The notes below the pieces were generated by a model that did no database searches, was not told the DNA's origin, and saw only the letters and a list, made by a program, of their open reading frames with translations. The translations under genes were made by a program, and so were the position numbers. 64,000 nt of DNA from Acidobacteriota bacterium. Lineage in GTDB: Bacteria; Acidobacteriota; Aminicenantia; Aminicenantales; Saccharicenantaceae. The DNA lies in contig JAKQUO010000061.1 of the NCBI GenBank assembly GCA_029569255.1, forward strand, positions 1-64,000, read 5' to 3'. Positions 19,379 through 29,926 of this stretch are shown here, one piece after another (within the stretch, counting starts at the first letter, position 1; the number at the start of each line of letters is the position of its first letter).

Positions 19379-22300
19379 CGAAACCGATCCTTCCCCGGTC
19401 GTCCCGCCCGCCCACGAGCGAGAACCGCTTGCTGATGTCCCACTCCATGCGGAAGATGGGTTCCTCTTCGATCTCGGCCATGACGGTCGAATTGGCCAGG
19501 ATCGTCGAGTAAAGGAACAGGAGGTTCCGGGAGACCTTCTTGCCGACCGTGATCCGGGCGGCCATGCCGCCCGGGGCGCCCTCCGGGATGTAGGGATCGA
19601 TCCTCAGCCGGTCCAGGGAGAAGAGGCCGCCGGTCCTCCTCTTGGCCAGGTCGGCGATCTGGTAGGTCAGGAGGGAGGCGGTGTTGAGGGCGGTGCTGCG
19701 GTCGCCCGAATAGGAATAATACATCCGCCGGAAGGACTCGCCGAGCGTCAGGAGCGACAGGATCTCCTCCGGCGGCAGCGGCGGCGAGGAGGAGAACTCG
19801 GGCTTGAGGCGGCTCGTCGGGCCGCTCAGGTCGAGCGTCACCCGGTAGTCCTTGACGTAGGTCTCGCCGCGGAAATCGAGGTGGGGCTCCGAGCGGACAG
19901 GGTCGGTGAAGCTCAACCGGCCGTGGATGACGCGGAAGCTGCGGTCCTGGAAGTAGAAATCGCCGTCCAGGAAGTCGATGTCGCCGAGGAGGACGGGCGC
20001 CGCGAAGGCGCCGGTGGCGGCGAGGTTGATCCGGACGTCGAACCGGCCGAGGGCGTTGTCGATGACGGCGTTCTCGTCGGCTCGGAGCCGGATGTTCAGG
20101 GACATCCCGTCGAAGAACGACGGCCCGGACGTCTCCTCCTCGGCCGGCGTCGAGAAGCCGAACTCCTCGTAGATCTCTCGCCGCCAGGTCAGGCGCTTGA
20201 ACAGGATGTCGCCCTCCGTGACGAAGCGCCGCTTGTCCTTGAGGATGCGAAGCGTCGCGTCGGCCTGGGCCCTCATCCGCTCCATGGGCGAGAGGACCAT
20301 GTCGGCCCCCTTGAAGCGCATGTCCATCGAGGCGATCCCGTCCTCGCCGAAGCCGACCTCGCCCGAGCCGGTGACGGCCCCGCCCCCCAGCTTGCCCCCG
20401 AGCGAGGCCACCTTGAGGACGCCGGCCTCGAACGTTCCGGCCAGCGTGAAATCGGTGATGGCGTAGGCGAAGCCCGGCAGGGGCATGAGCGGCCCGGCGG
20501 CGTCGAGGCCCAGCGTGAACCGGGCGGCCGGCTCCTCGTCCCGGACCTCGGCGGCGTAGTTCAGCCGGCCCTTGGCCCCGTCCCAGGGCACGACGAGGTC
20601 GAGGTCCGTGAGCGACCCCTTGACCGTCCCGAAGAACGGCTCGCCGTTGAGGGGGAAGGTGAAGAGCACGGCGATGGGGTTCTCGCCGGCCGCTATCCGG
20701 CCGGTCGCCTCGACGAGGGCCCGGCCCCCGCTGATGTCCAGCCGGAGGTCGCCCCGGGCCTCGGTCCGGTCGAGGGGCGAGAGCGTCAGGTCCTTGACGC
20801 TGAAGAGGCCTTCCAGCATGTCCCGGCCGAAGACGCCCCGGCCGCTCAGGGACAGGGACAGCCGGCCGCCGGCGACGCCGACGACGCTGCGGAAATCGAG
20901 CTCCTCGCCGCGGAGATCGACGTCGAACTCGCCGCTCTCCGTCCCGGCCGCCAGGCGGCCCTCGAGCCGCCCGCCGTGGAAATCCATGGCCAGCTCGGGG
21001 AAGGAGATCCGGCCGGGCTTCCATTCCAGGCGGCCGGAGACGTTCCTGGCCGTCTCCCCGTAGCCGCTGAATTCGGGGCCGGTGAAGGTCCCGGAGAACT
21101 CCCGCTCGCCGGCCGTGTCGGTCATGCGGAAATCCCCCGCGGCCCGGCCGGCCAGGGCGACGGGGACCTCGAGGGCCGGCAGGATCCTTTCGAGGTCCCC
21201 TGCGCCGTTCTCGACCTCCACCTCGAGCGAATCGCCGCGGGCCTTGACGCGGACGAGGCCCTTGAGGAACGGATCGTCGACGTCGAACCGGCCCTCGAAG
21301 CCGGCCGGCGAGACGAGGGCGTCGACCCCGACGTCGGCGGCGTCGAAGAGCTCGAAGCCGCCGGGCGAGAGCGTGGCCCTGATCGCCACGGCCGGGGCCG
21401 CCGACCGGCCGGAGAGCCGGATGTCGGCGTAGCCCCGGCCGCGGATCTCGCCGAAAGCGAGCCTCTGGTCGAGAGCCAGAGACACGAACTCCCGGGCCTC
21501 CTTGACGTCGGTGAGCTGGGCCCGGATCCGGGTGTCCATGTCGGCCTTGAGAAGGATGTCGGCCCTGGCGTCGAGGCGGCCGAAGCTCGACTCGAGCCCG
21601 GGCGTCTCGATCGTCACGCGGTGGGCCGGGAAATCGACGCCGACCTTGGCCGGGCCGCGGAAGGCGAACCGGTCGCCCTGGCGCTCGAGGGAGCCGCCGA
21701 CGAACTCCGCCTCGGCCTCGAGGACCTGGTCCTCGAGGCTGAACCTGCCTGTGACGGGCGTCCGGACCGGCCACGGGATCTCCAGGTCGCTGAAGACGGG
21801 ATCGAGAAAGAGCGACTCGGCCCGGCCCTCGACCCGGCCGCCCCGGAAGGACAGGGTCAGGCTTTCGGCCGGGCGCCCGGGCTTGCGCAGCTCGGCCGTG
21901 AGCGTCCCGCCCGCGTCCGGCATGAGCTCGAAGCGGCCGCTGAGCCGGCCCAGGGGGACCCCGGAGAGGACCAGGTCGTCGGAGGCGACGCTCGTCGTGT
22001 AGGCGATCCGGCCGTCCTGGCGCCGGAGCCGGCCTTCGCCGCCGGCCCGCCCCTTCCAGTGGAAGGGCAGATGCAGGAGGGGGTCCAGCGGCTCCACGGC
22101 GACGGCGAAGCGGACCCCGAGATCGAAGGCCGGGTCGAGGAGGTTCCTCAGCTTCCCCGAGGCTTCGAGCGTCAGGGCGGGCCCGTCGACGGCCAGCCGC
22201 TCGACGTCGACGTCCTCGCCCTGCCCCGAGAGAAGGACGGACAGCCCGCCGAAGGACCGGGCCGGCAGGCCCGCCGCGCGCAAGGCGCTCGACGCGGCCG

Positions 22301-22838
22301 TGGCCCGGACGGTGAAAGCCTGGCCGCTCTGGGTGACGGTGGCCCTGACGCCGCGGGCCTCGAGCGTCGTCCCCCCGGCCTCGTACACGATCGCGCCGTC
22401 CTCGATGACCCCCCGCTCGATGACGAAGGGCAGAGACAGGAGGGACAGCGGCCGGCGCGGCTTCGCCGGGGCCGCGGCCGGGGGCCGGACGACGCGGAAC
22501 TCGGGCGAGTCGAGGCGGACCGACAGGGACTTGCGGTTGCGCAGGAGCGAGAGATACGGCACCTCGACGCGGACCCGCTTGACCCGGACGGCCGGCGGAT
22601 CGGCGAGCGAGCGGAGGTCCTCGATGACCAGGGCCGGCGGGAAATACGCGATCGTCAGGCGCCCGTAGGCGTAGGTCTTCCGGATGCCCTTGCGGACCTC
22701 GTTGAGCAGGACGTTCTTGCCGACGACGACGGCGGCCGCGAGGACGGCCAGGACGACGGCCCAGACCGCCGTCCGGCGGGCTTTCCGGACGAGCGCCCGG
22801 ACCAGCTCCCGGACCCGGAAGATGGCGTGGAACCTCAC
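19353..22838 (-). CDS. tamB: TamB-like translocation/lipid-transport protein
   Basis: A single N-terminal membrane anchor (about residues 15-40, [18 protein letters not shown]) precedes a very long beta-helical repeat region, and the C-terminus carries the TamB (DUF490) signature: [37 protein letters not shown] and the terminal segment ending in FRRRF. TamB-type proteins bridge the periplasm for phospholipid transport or protein insertion with TamA. I start at the GTG at 22838, which overlaps the upstream stop as GTGA; the 150 codons upstream in the same frame are a shadow of the aldolase. Length 1161 aa, usual for the family. Confidence 0.85.
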   Translation of the reverse strand: MRFHAIFRVRELVRALVRKARRTAVWAVVLAVLAAAVVVGKNVLLNEVRKGIRKTYAYGRLTIAYFPPALVIEDLRSLADPPAVRVKRVRVEVPYLSLLRNRKSLSVRLDSPEFRVVRPPAAAPAKPRRPLSLLSLPFVIERGVIEDGAIVYEAGGTTLEARGVRATVTQSGQAFTVRATAASSALRAAGLPARSFGGLSVLLSGQGEDVDVERLAVDGPALTLEASGKLRNLLDPAFDLGVRFAVAVEPLDPLLHLPFHWKGRAGGEGRLRRQDGRIAYTTSVASDDLVLSGVPLGRLSGRFELMPDAGGTLTAELRKPGRPAESLTLSFRGGRVEGRAESLFLDPVFSDLEIPWPVRTPVTGRFSLEDQVLEAEAEFVGGSLERQGDRFAFRGPAKVGVDFPAHRVTIETPGLESSFGRLDARADILLKADMDTRIRAQLTDVKEAREFVSLALDQRLAFGEIRGRGYADIRLSGRSAAPAVAIRATLSPGGFELFDAADVGVDALVSPAGFEGRFDVDDPFLKGLVRVKARGDSLEVEVENGAGDLERILPALEVPVALAGRAAGDFRMTDTAGEREFSGTFTGPEFSGYGETARNVSGRLEWKPGRISFPELAMDFHGGRLEGRLAAGTESGEFDVDLRGEELDFRSVVGVAGGRLSLSLSGRGVFGRDMLEGLFSVKDLTLSPLDRTEARGDLRLDISGGRALVEATGRIAAGENPIAVLFTFPLNGEPFFGTVKGSLTDLDLVVPWDGAKGRLNYAAEVRDEEPAARFTLGLDAAGPLMPLPGFAYAITDFTLAGTFEAGVLKVASLGGKLGGGAVTGSGEVGFGEDGIASMDMRFKGADMVLSPMERMRAQADATLRILKDKRRFVTEGDILFKRLTWRREIYEEFGFSTPAEEETSGPSFFDGMSLNIRLRADENAVIDNALGRFDVRINLAATGAFAAPVLLGDIDFLDGDFYFQDRSFRVIHGRLSFTDPVRSEPHLDFRGETYVKDYRVTLDLSGPTSRLKPEFSSSPPLPPEEILSLLTLGESFRRMYYSYSGDRSTALNTASLLTYQIADLAKRRTGGLFSLDRLRIDPYIPEGAPGGMAARITVGKKVSRNLLFLYSTILANSTVMAEIEEEPIFRMEWDISKRFSLVGGRDDRGRIGFDVKFRRRF

Positions 22839-23479
22839 TTCTTGACTTTGCCCCAGTCGGCCAGGAACCGCTCGACGCCGATGTCGGTCAGGGGGTGGCG
22901 GACGAGCTTGGCCATGACCCCGTAGGGGACGGTGGCGATGTCGGCCCCGAGGAGGGCGGCGTCGATGACGTGGCGGGGATGGCGGACGCTGGCCACGATG
23001 ACCTCGGTCTCGAACCGGTAGTTCCCGAAGACCTGGACGATCTCCTCGATGAGGCCCATGCCGTCCTCGGCGATGTCGTCGAGGCGGCCGATGAACGGGC
23101 TGACGAACCGGGCCCCGGCCTTGGCCGCGAGGAGGGCCTGCCCGGTGGAGAAGACGAGGGTCATGTTGACGGCGACGCCCTCGGCGGCGAGCGCCTTGGC
23201 CGCCTTGAGCCCATCCAGCCCGACCGGGACCTTGACGGCGATGTTCGGGGCGATCCGGGCCAGCCCGCGGGCCTCGGCGACGATCTCGTCGGCCCGGAGC
23301 GAGACGCACTCCGCGCTGACCGGCCCCGGCGTCAGGGCGCAGATCCTGCGGATGTTGTCCTCGAACGAGACGCTCTCCTTGGAGCAGAGGGACGGGTTGG
23401 TGGTCACGCCGTCGAGCACGCCCCAGCCGGCGACCTCGCGGATCTCCTCGAGATTGGCGGAGTCCAGGAACAGCTTCAT
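22835..23479 (-). CDS. tal: Transaldolase / fructose-6-phosphate aldolase family protein
   Basis: A compact class I aldolase of the TalC/MipB/FSA subfamily (214 aa). [16 protein letters not shown] at the start, GVTTNPSL, and the Schiff-base lysine in NIAVKVPV are diagnostic. Whether it acts as transaldolase (pentose phosphate pathway) or as a fructose-6-phosphate aldolase cannot be settled by eye. Start ATG at 23479 with AAGGAGG five bases upstream; it overlaps the FAH gene by 4 bp (ATGA) and the tamB-like gene by 4 bp (GTGA). Confidence 0.9.
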   Translation of the reverse strand: MKLFLDSANLEEIREVAGWGVLDGVTTNPSLCSKESVSFEDNIRRICALTPGPVSAECVSLRADEIVAEARGLARIAPNIAVKVPVGLDGLKAAKALAAEGVAVNMTLVFSTGQALLAAKAGARFVSPFIGRLDDIAEDGMGLIEEIVQVFGNYRFETEVIVASVRHPRHVIDAALLGADIATVPYGVMAKLVRHPLTDIGVERFLADWGKVKK

Positions 23480-24255
23480 CGGTCCTCCTTCGCGCCCGGG
23501 CGCGTGAACGTGTTCGAGAGCGTGCCGACGCCCTCGATCTGGACGTCGACCCGGTCTCCGGGCGACATCGGTCCGACCCCGGCCGGCGTGCCCGTGGCGA
23601 TGACGTCGCCGGGGTTGAGGGTCATGATGCGGGACAAGAACCCGACCAATCGGGGGATGGGGAAGATCAGCTGGGCCGTCGAGCCCGACTGGACGAGCCG
23701 GCCGTTGAGGAAGGTCTTCAGCCGGAGCGCCGCCGGGTCGAGGCCCGTGGCGATGCAGGGGCCGAGGGCGGCGAACGTGTCGAAGCCTTTCGCCCGGGCG
23801 AACTGGACGTCCTTCGCCTGGAGATCGCGGGCCGTGACGTCGTTGAAGCAGGCGTAGCCGAGGATGCCGTCCTCGACCGCGGCGTCGTCGGCGAGGCCGC
23901 GGAGCCTCTTGCGGATGATCACGGCCACCTCGCCCTCGTAGTCGACCCGGGCCGAGGCGGCGGGCTGGACGATGGCGTCCAGGTGCCCGATGAGGGCCGT
24001 CGGCGGCTTGAGGAAGACCAGGGGCTCCTCCGGCACGGGGTTGTCGAGCTCCTTGGCGTGGTCGCGGTAGTTGCGGCCGACGCCGATGATCTTCGACGGC
24101 AGGACGGGCGGGAGGATGCGGACGTCGGCGATGGGCACCGGGCTCGTCCCGAGCCGGAAGTCGCCGAAGACGGAGCCGATGACGGGAAAGAGGAACTCCT
24201 CCTTGAGGACGCCCTGGAGGACCCTCTTGCGGTAGCGGAAGCGGTAGATCTTCAA
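23476..24255 (-). CDS. Fumarylacetoacetate-hydrolase family protein
   Basis: The FAH-fold signature [13 protein letters not shown], the metal ligands in [11 protein letters not shown] (E-x-E) and NDVTARDLQ, and the C-terminal [15 protein letters not shown] make the family clear. Members cleave or isomerise C-C bonds in 2-oxo acids (fumarylpyruvate hydrolase or oxaloacetate tautomerase types); the exact substrate is unknown. I start at a TTG at 24255 (259 aa), preceded by GGGAGGG and overlapping the lipoprotein stop as TTGA; no ATG or GTG suits the conserved N-terminus ([11 protein letters not shown]). Confidence 0.88.
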   Translation of the reverse strand: MKIYRFRYRKRVLQGVLKEEFLFPVIGSVFGDFRLGTSPVPIADVRILPPVLPSKIIGVGRNYRDHAKELDNPVPEEPLVFLKPPTALIGHLDAIVQPAASARVDYEGEVAVIIRKRLRGLADDAAVEDGILGYACFNDVTARDLQAKDVQFARAKGFDTFAALGPCIATGLDPAALRLKTFLNGRLVQSGSTAQLIFPIPRLVGFLSRIMTLNPGDVIATGTPAGVGPMSPGDRVDVQIEGVGTLSNTFTRPGAKEDR

Positions 24256-24722
24256 GCTCCCTCCCTTCCGGCGAGGACGGCCACGGGCGAGAAGGCGGAG
24301 GCCCGGCCCTTGCGGTCGCGGACGCGGACGGTGAAGGCCAGTCCCTTCGCCCCGGCCGGGCCGGGGACGTAAGCGAACGACGCGGCCGCGGCCGCGGCCG
24401 CGTCGAGCCGGGCGGCGAGGCGGGCGGCCCGCTCGACGGCCTCCGCCGTGAGGGTCGCGCCGGCGGCGGGCGGGTCCTTCTCGAAGACGTAGACCTCGAC
24501 GGCGGCGACCGGCCCCAAAGGCTTCCCGGCCACGGTCCTCTCCGGGTTCGTCCAGGTGAGCCTGGCCCCGCCGTCCTCGGGGACGGCCGCGAGCCGCTCG
24601 ACGGCCATGGGCGCCCGTCCTTGCGGCAGCGTGAGCGGGCCCTTGCGGCCGCAGCCCGCGGCGGCGGCCGCAAGGGCGAGCGAGAGCCCGAGGAGGGCGA
24701 GGACGGGGGGCCGATGGGTCAT
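24252..24722 (-). CDS. Small lipoprotein with fibronectin-III-like domain
   Basis: A signal sequence ending in a lipobox-like [15 protein letters not shown] precedes a beta-rich domain ([15 protein letters not shown] ... VEVYVFEKD ... [18 protein letters not shown]) that looks like a fibronectin type III fold. The CGxKGPL sequence after the lipidated Cys is reminiscent of LptM/YifL lipoproteins that assist LPS-transporter assembly, but the rest is longer. I take the ATG at 24722, giving a TGATG junction with hslU; a GTG one codon upstream is equally possible. Confidence 0.68.
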   Translation of the reverse strand: MTHRPPVLALLGLSLALAAAAAGCGRKGPLTLPQGRAPMAVERLAAVPEDGGARLTWTNPERTVAGKPLGPVAAVEVYVFEKDPPAAGATLTAEAVERAARLAARLDAAAAAAASFAYVPGPAGAKGLAFTVRVRDRKGRASAFSPVAVLAGREGA

Positions 24723-26134
24723 CACAGGATGAAGCGGCGCAGGTCCTGGCTGACGAGGACGTCCTGGAGATGGGTCCGGACGTACTCCCGGTCGACGCGG
24801 ACCGTTTTCTCGGCGACATCCGGCGCGGTGAACGAGATGTCCTCCATGACCTTCTCGACGACCGTGTGGAGGCGCCGGGCGCCGATGTTCTCGGCGTCGG
24901 CGTTGACCTTCTCGGCGATGTCGGCGATCTCGTCGACGGCGTCGGGCGTGAACGAGACCCGGACGCCCTCCGTCCCCATCAGGGCCTCGTACTGGCGGAT
25001 GAGGGCGTTGGCGGGCTCGGTCAGGATGCGGACGAAATCCTCCTTGCTGAGCGGGGTGAGCTCGACCCGGATGGGGAACCGGCCCTGGAGCTCGGGGATG
25101 AGGTCGGAGGGCTTGGAGACGTGGAAGGCCCCGGCCCCGATGAACAGGATGTGGTCGGTCCGGACCAGGCCGAAGCGGGTGTTGACGGTCGTCCCCTCGA
25201 TGATCGGCAGGAGGTCGCGCTGGACCCCCTCGCGGCTGACGTCGGGCCCGCGGCCCGACTCGCGGCCGGCGATCTTGTCGACCTCGTCGAGGAAGATGAT
25301 GCCGGACTGCTCGACCCGCTCGACCGCCAGGGCCGAGACTTGGTCCATGTCGACGAGGCGCTTCTCCTCCTCCTCGAGGATGACCTCCCGGGCCTCCCGG
25401 ACCTTCATCCGCCGCTTCTTCGTCCGGCCGCCCAGGAAGCCCGGCAGCCAGTCCTGGATCTGGAAGCCGATCTCCTCGACCCCGGAGCTCGAGACGACCT
25501 CGACGGGGGGCGTCGTCCGCTCCTTGACCTCGAGCTCGACCGGGCGGTCCTCGAGGAGCCCGGCCCGGAGCTGGGCCCGGAGCTTCTCGCGGGTCTCGCG
25601 GAAGCGCGTCTCCTCGCCGGCCTCGCCGTCCTCGACGGCCTCGCCGGGCCCGCCGCGCCGCCGCGGCGGCGGCAGGAGGATGTCGAGGAGCCTCTCCTCG
25701 GCGCCGGCCCGGGCCTTCTCCAGGATCTCGGCGATCTTCTCCTGCTTGACCATGTCGACGGAGATGCGGACGAGGTCGCGGATCATGGAGTCGACGTCCC
25801 GGCCGACGTAGCCGACCTCGGTGAACTTGCTGGCCTCGATCTTGAGGAAGGGCGAGGAGGTCAGCTTGGCCAGACGGCGCGAGATCTCGGTCTTGCCGAC
25901 GCCGGTCGGGCCGATCATGAGGATGTTCTTGGGGGCGATCTCGTCGGCCAGGTCGGGCGGGAGCTTGCGCCGGCGGAAGCGGTTGCGCAGGGCGATGGCC
26001 ACGGCCTTCTTGGCCGCCTTCTGGCCGATGATGTATTTGTCGAGCTCGGCCACGATCTCCCGGGGCGTGAGCTCCGTTTCCAGAGCGGCCGCGGCGGCCG
26101 GCCGCTCGAGCGATTCGGGCAGAAGGATGGGCAT
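24722..26134 (-). CDS. hslU: ATP-dependent protease ATPase subunit HslU
   Basis: AAA+ unfoldase feeding the HslV peptidase. [17 protein letters not shown] at the start, Walker [10 protein letters not shown], the pore motif GYVGRDV, Walker [11 protein letters not shown], and the conserved C-terminal FIL that docks into HslV are all present. At 470 aa it is normal. Start ATG at 26134 shares a base with the hslV stop (TGATG). Confidence 0.96.
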   Translation of the reverse strand: MPILLPESLERPAAAAALETELTPREIVAELDKYIIGQKAAKKAVAIALRNRFRRRKLPPDLADEIAPKNILMIGPTGVGKTEISRRLAKLTSSPFLKIEASKFTEVGYVGRDVDSMIRDLVRISVDMVKQEKIAEILEKARAGAEERLLDILLPPPRRRGGPGEAVEDGEAGEETRFRETREKLRAQLRAGLLEDRPVELEVKERTTPPVEVVSSSGVEEIGFQIQDWLPGFLGGRTKKRRMKVREAREVILEEEEKRLVDMDQVSALAVERVEQSGIIFLDEVDKIAGRESGRGPDVSREGVQRDLLPIIEGTTVNTRFGLVRTDHILFIGAGAFHVSKPSDLIPELQGRFPIRVELTPLSKEDFVRILTEPANALIRQYEALMGTEGVRVSFTPDAVDEIADIAEKVNADAENIGARRLHTVVEKVMEDISFTAPDVAEKTVRVDREYVRTHLQDVLVSQDLRRFIL

Positions 26135-26661
26135 CAGAGCTCCTCGACTGTCATCTCGCGGTTGGTGTAGACGCAGATGCCGGCCGCGATCCCGAGGGCC
26201 TCCTCGGCGATCGCCCGGGCCCCGAGGCCGGTGTGGCCGACGAGGGCCCGGGCCGCGGCCAGGGCGTAGGGGCCGCCGGAGCCGACGGCGATGATGCCGT
26301 CGTCGGGCTCGACGACGTCGCCCGTCCCGGAGATGAGGAGGGCGGTCTCCGCGTTGGCCACGACGAGAAGGGCGTCGAGCTGGCGGAGGGACTTCTCCAT
26401 GCGCCAGTCCTTGGCCAGCTCGATCGCGGCCCGGGCCAGGTTGCCCCGGAACTCCTCGAGCTTGGTCTCGAAGCGGGCGAACAGGGCGAAGGCGTCCGAG
26501 GTGGCCCCGGCGAAGCCGGCCAGGACGTCGCCCTGGCCCAGGCGGCGGATCTTCCGGGCCGTCTCCTTGAGCACGGTCTGGCCCATGGTCACCTGGCCGT
26601 CGGCGGCCATGGCCGTCTTCCCCTTGTGGCGGACGCAGATGACGGTCGTCGAGCGGATCAT
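26134..26661 (-). CDS. hslV: ATP-dependent protease peptidase subunit HslV
   Basis: Proteasome-beta-like threonine peptidase. The start [15 protein letters not shown] places the nucleophile Thr after a short propeptide (the TT pair); [11 protein letters not shown] and the [11 protein letters not shown] motif follow. 175 aa. I use the ATG at 26661; the 41 codons upstream are untranslated leader. It is first in a long minus-strand chain reaching fabD. Confidence 0.95.
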   Translation of the reverse strand: MIRSTTVICVRHKGKTAMAADGQVTMGQTVLKETARKIRRLGQGDVLAGFAGATSDAFALFARFETKLEEFRGNLARAAIELAKDWRMEKSLRQLDALLVVANAETALLISGTGDVVEPDDGIIAVGSGGPYALAAARALVGHTGLGARAIAEEALGIAAGICVYTNREMTVEEL

Positions 26662-26685
26662 GGATTCACCTGTTATCGTATTCCC

Positions 26686-26714
26686 ATGATATAAGATAGA
26701 CAGGGTCAAGTAAA
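26686..26714 (-). promoter_or_regulatory. Promoter of the hslVU-to-fabD chain
   Basis: TTTACT (26714-26709) and TATCAT (26691-26686) with 17 bp between; leader about 18 bases with AGGTGA before the hslV ATG. Confidence 0.5.
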
Positions 26715-26764
26715 GGAACCGGCCCAGGCCGGCGTTTCCCGCCGAATGGCCCCGGCGCTCCGGT

Positions 26765-26794
26765 TTGACCTGACGGGAAAACATCTACTAAGAT
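26765..26794 (+). promoter_or_regulatory. Promoter of the nucleotidyltransferase gene
   Basis: TTGACC (26765-26770), 18 bp, TAAGAT (26789-26794), followed by a GAGGAGG box and the ATG at 26838. Confidence 0.55.
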
Positions 26795-26837
26795 AGCGGC
26801 GCGGGACATCGACAACCTTCCATGACGAGGAGGCGCG

Positions 26838-27770
26838 ATGGCGACACTGACCCTGGTCGTGATGGCCGCGGGGATCGGCAGCCGCTACGGCGGCCTGAAG
26901 CAGATCGACCCCGTCGGGCCGAGCGGCGAGGTGGTCCTCGATTATTCCGTCTACGACGCCCTCCGGGCCGGCTTCGACCGGATCGTCTTCGTCATCCGCC
27001 GGGACATCGAGGAGGCATTCCGGGAGCGGATCGGCCGGCGCATCGAGGCCGCGGCCGAGACCGCCTACGTGTTCCAGTCCCTGGACCTGCTGCCGCCCGG
27101 CTTCAGCGTCCCCGAAGGACGCAAGAAGCCGTGGGGGACGGCCCAGGCCGTCCTGGCTTGCCGCGGAGAGGTCTCGACGCCCTTCCTGGCCATCAACGCC
27201 GACGACTACTACGGCCGGACGGCGTACAAGGCCATGGCCGCCTACCTCGCCGGGAAGACGGGCGGCGGGGCGGGGCCGGAATTCGCCATGGTCGGCTACC
27301 GCCTCGAAAACACGCTCTCGGAGCACGGCACGGTCGCCCGGGGCGTCTGCACGGCCACGGCCGACGGCTTCCTCGTCGGGATCCGCGAGCTCCTCAAGAT
27401 CCGCCGCTTCCCGGACGGCATCATGCACACGGAGAACGACGTCGACTGGCTGCCGCTGGCGCCCGACAGCTGGACCTCGATGAACTTCTGGGGCTTCACC
27501 CCGGCGCTCTTCGGCGAGCTCGAGCGGCGCTTCCCCGCCTTCCTGCGGGCCCGGGAAGGGCGCATCGACAAGGCCGAGTTCCTCATCCCCGAGGTCGTCG
27601 GCGAGATCGTCCGCGAGAAGAAGGCCCGGGTCCGCATCCTGCCGACGCTGGAGCGCTGGTTCGGCGTCACCTATCCCGAGGACCGGCCGGCCTTCCGCCG
27701 GTCCGTCCTGGCCCTGGTCGAGGCCGGCGCCTACCCTCGGGACCTCTGGAAGGCCGCCTCCGGGAGCTAG
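26838..27770 (+). CDS. Sugar-nucleotidyltransferase-like protein
   Basis: The N-terminus LTLVVMAAGIGSRYGGLKQ is the nucleotide-binding signature of sugar-phosphate nucleotidyltransferases (G-x-G-S/T-R...K). PWGTAQAVLACR and AINADDYYG supply the metal-binding aspartates. The C-terminal third lacks the usual left-handed beta-helix, so the protein (310 aa) is a bare transferase domain. The substrate sugar is not evident; no glycan gene is adjacent. Good GAGGAGG site five bases before the ATG. Confidence 0.85.
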   Translation: MATLTLVVMAAGIGSRYGGLKQIDPVGPSGEVVLDYSVYDALRAGFDRIVFVIRRDIEEAFRERIGRRIEAAAETAYVFQSLDLLPPGFSVPEGRKKPWGTAQAVLACRGEVSTPFLAINADDYYGRTAYKAMAAYLAGKTGGGAGPEFAMVGYRLENTLSEHGTVARGVCTATADGFLVGIRELLKIRRFPDGIMHTENDVDWLPLAPDSWTSMNFWGFTPALFGELERRFPAFLRAREGRIDKAEFLIPEVVGEIVREKKARVRILPTLERWFGVTYPEDRPAFRRSVLALVEAGAYPRDLWKAASGS

Positions 27771-27842
27771 CCTGGACCGTTCACGGATCGAGACGGCCCT
27801 CGGATGCGAGGCCCGGGGGAGGGGCGCCGGGGCCGGGGAACC

Positions 27843-27877
27843 AAACCCGCGGGGCCGGCGTATTTCCTCGCGGGTTT
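27843..27877 (+). terminator. 9-bp perfect inverted repeat, possible terminator
   Basis: AAACCCGCG (27843-27851) and CGCGGGTTT (27869-27877) form a perfect stem with a 17-nt loop, 73 bp after the nucleotidyltransferase stop. There is no long T run, so rho-independent function is uncertain; the right arm runs into the -35 of the kinase promoter. Confidence 0.4.
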
Positions 27878-27904
27878 GCCTAATTCGGACCGAATTGGTA
27901 TCCT
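27876..27904 (+). promoter_or_regulatory. Kinase-gene promoter with a palindrome filling the spacer
   Basis: TTGCCT (27876-27881) and TATCCT (27899-27904) are 17 bp apart. The spacer contains a perfect palindrome AATTCGG-A-CCGAATT (27882-27896), the position a repressor would occupy to block RNA polymerase. Confidence 0.55.
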
Positions 27905-27931
27905 TTTCGAAAGAAGGGCCGGCCGACGCCC

Positions 27932-29926
27932 ATGAAATGCCCGCGCTGCCAGAACGACAACCCGGAGGGGACGCGCTTCTGCGGCCGCTGCGGCCGTGAG
28001 CTCCCCCCCGCCGGCGAGACGGCGGCCGCGGGGACGATGACGTTCCAGACGCCCTCCGGGGGCCTCCGGCGGGGCGCGACCTTCGCCCGGCGCTTCGAGA
28101 TCATCGAGGCGATCGGCCAGGGCGGCATGGGCGCCGTCTATAAGGCCTACGACAGCAAGATCCGGGAGATCGTCGCCCTCAAGCTCCTCAAGCCCGAGAT
28201 CGCCTCGGACGCCGAGAGCATCGAGCGCTTCCGCAACGAGATCAAGCTGTCCCGCCAGGTCTCGCACCGGCATGTCTGCCGGATGTACGACCTCGGCGAG
28301 GAGGGGCTGTCGATCTACATCTCCATGGAGTACGTCCCCGGCGAGGACCTCAAGAGCTTCATCCGCCGCTCGGGGCACCTCAACGAGGCCAAGGCCCTCG
28401 GCCTGGCCCGGCAGATCCTCGAGGGACTGGCCGAGGCCCATCGCCTCGGCGTCGTCCACCGCGACCTCAAGCCGCAGAACATCATGATCGACCGCGACGG
28501 GAACGCCAAGATCATGGACTTCGGCATCGCCCGCTCGCTCCACACCAAGGGCGCCACCGGGACGGGGGTCATCATCGGCACGCCCGAGTACATGCCCCCC
28601 GAGCAGGCCGAGGGCCGCGACGTCGACCACCGGGCCGACATCTACGCCCTGGGCGCCATCCTCTTCGAGATGGTCACGGGCCGGGTCCCGTTCGAGGGCG
28701 AGACGCCGCTCAGCATCGTCATCAAGCACCGCAGCGAGCCGCCGGCCGACCCCCGGACGATCAACGCCCGGGTCTCGGACGATCTGAGCCGGGCCATCCT
28801 GAAGTGCCTCGAGAAGGCGCGCCAGGACCGCTTCCAGACGGCGGCCGGGGCCCTCGAGGCCGTGACGGCCATCGAGCGGGGCCTGCCCGTCCCCCTGCAG
28901 CCGACGGCCCGGGCCAAGCCCCTGGCCTCCCGCGAGATCACGGTCAAGCTCAAGCTCAGGAAGGCCCTCTTCCCCGCGCTCGTCGTCGCCGCCCTGGTCA
29001 TCGCCGGGCTGGTGTCGCTCATCGACCGGAGCGGCGGCGACGGGGCCGCGCGCCGGGGCGAGCGGACGCCCGTCGCCGGGAAGGGCGCGCCGGGGCGGAC
29101 GGCGCGGGCCCGCCCCGAGACGGGCCCCCCGGAGCCATCCGGGGCGCCGGCCCGGGCCGGCGTCCGGCCGAGCGAGCCCGCGGAGAGGGCGGCCTCCGGG
29201 CTCCTCGGCCTCCTCGCGCCCATTCTCGGCGACCCGTCGAAGGGCCTCGGCGGGAAGGACGCCACGGAGGTGGAAAAGGCCATCGCGACGGTCAGGTCGC
29301 AATTCCCCAAGGAGGCGGAAGCGTTCGGCAAGTATCTCGACAGCATCCAGGGCCGTCTCCGCCAGGCCCACGAGGAGCGCGTTGCGGGCAACCTCGCGGC
29401 CTCCAAGCGCAGCATCGACCGGGGCGAGTCCGAGATGCGCAAGCTCCTGGCCGAGGTGAGCGAGCGGGAGCGGGCCGAGAAGGCCTTCCAGGACCTCCAG
29501 GACATGAAGGGCAAGGCCGCCGCCTCGCCGCGCCAAGACCGCCCGAACCTCCTCAGCTGGATCGCCCTCGAGAAGGAGAAGGACGCGAGCGACGCCTTCG
29601 CCAAGAACGATTTCTCCGGGGCCCGGATCCTCTACGCCCTCCTGACCAAGGTCCACGGCCTGAGCCTCGGGGCCCGGACCGAGGAGGATTGCCTGGCCGC
29701 CCTCGAGGGGCTGACGGCCGGGGCCCGCAGGGAGGCCGAGGCCGCCCAGGCCCCGCAGAAGCAGGCCTGGCTCTACGAGCGGGCCGTGACCGAGGAAGCC
29801 GCCGCCGCCGGACGGGTCCGGGAAGGCCTGGCCCCCCAGGCCGCCGAGCAGTACATCCTGGCCTCGTTCCTGTTCGTGAAGGCCAAGGACGTCGCGCTCG
29901 AAGGCGCCCAGGCGGGCCGGGATTGA
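27932..29926 (+). CDS. Membrane-anchored Ser/Thr protein kinase with N-terminal zinc ribbon
   Basis: Residues 1-25 form a zinc ribbon (C3, C6, C17, C20). A PknB-type kinase domain follows (about 55-310): glycine loop GQGGMG (62-67), ATP lysine K84, HRDLKPQN catalytic loop (176-183) and DFG (196-198), so it should be active. One transmembrane helix at about 346-364 puts the C-terminal 300 residues outside the cytoplasm; that part is Pro/Ala-rich at first, then helical, with no PASTA repeats or other domain I recognise. 664 aa. Its stop overlaps the TTG start of a phosphatase gene, so the two are probably made together. Confidence 0.93.
   Translation: MKCPRCQNDNPEGTRFCGRCGRELPPAGETAAAGTMTFQTPSGGLRRGATFARRFEIIEAIGQGGMGAVYKAYDSKIREIVALKLLKPEIASDAESIERFRNEIKLSRQVSHRHVCRMYDLGEEGLSIYISMEYVPGEDLKSFIRRSGHLNEAKALGLARQILEGLAEAHRLGVVHRDLKPQNIMIDRDGNAKIMDFGIARSLHTKGATGTGVIIGTPEYMPPEQAEGRDVDHRADIYALGAILFEMVTGRVPFEGETPLSIVIKHRSEPPADPRTINARVSDDLSRAILKCLEKARQDRFQTAAGALEAVTAIERGLPVPLQPTARAKPLASREITVKLKLRKALFPALVVAALVIAGLVSLIDRSGGDGAARRGERTPVAGKGAPGRTARARPETGPPEPSGAPARAGVRPSEPAERAASGLLGLLAPILGDPSKGLGGKDATEVEKAIATVRSQFPKEAEAFGKYLDSIQGRLRQAHEERVAGNLAASKRSIDRGESEMRKLLAEVSERERAEKAFQDLQDMKGKAAASPRQDRPNLLSWIALEKEKDASDAFAKNDFSGARILYALLTKVHGLSLGARTEEDCLAALEGLTAGARREAEAAQAPQKQAWLYERAVTEEAAAAGRVREGLAPQAAEQYILASFLFVKAKDVALEGAQAGRD

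Noticed and set aside
19035-22925. Long open frame of about 1300 codons on the plus strand opposite the tamB-like gene
   Set aside because: Its composition (Glu/Gly/Arg/Pro/Ala-rich, no domain) is what high-GC antisense reading gives; the minus-strand frame has TamB motifs throughout.
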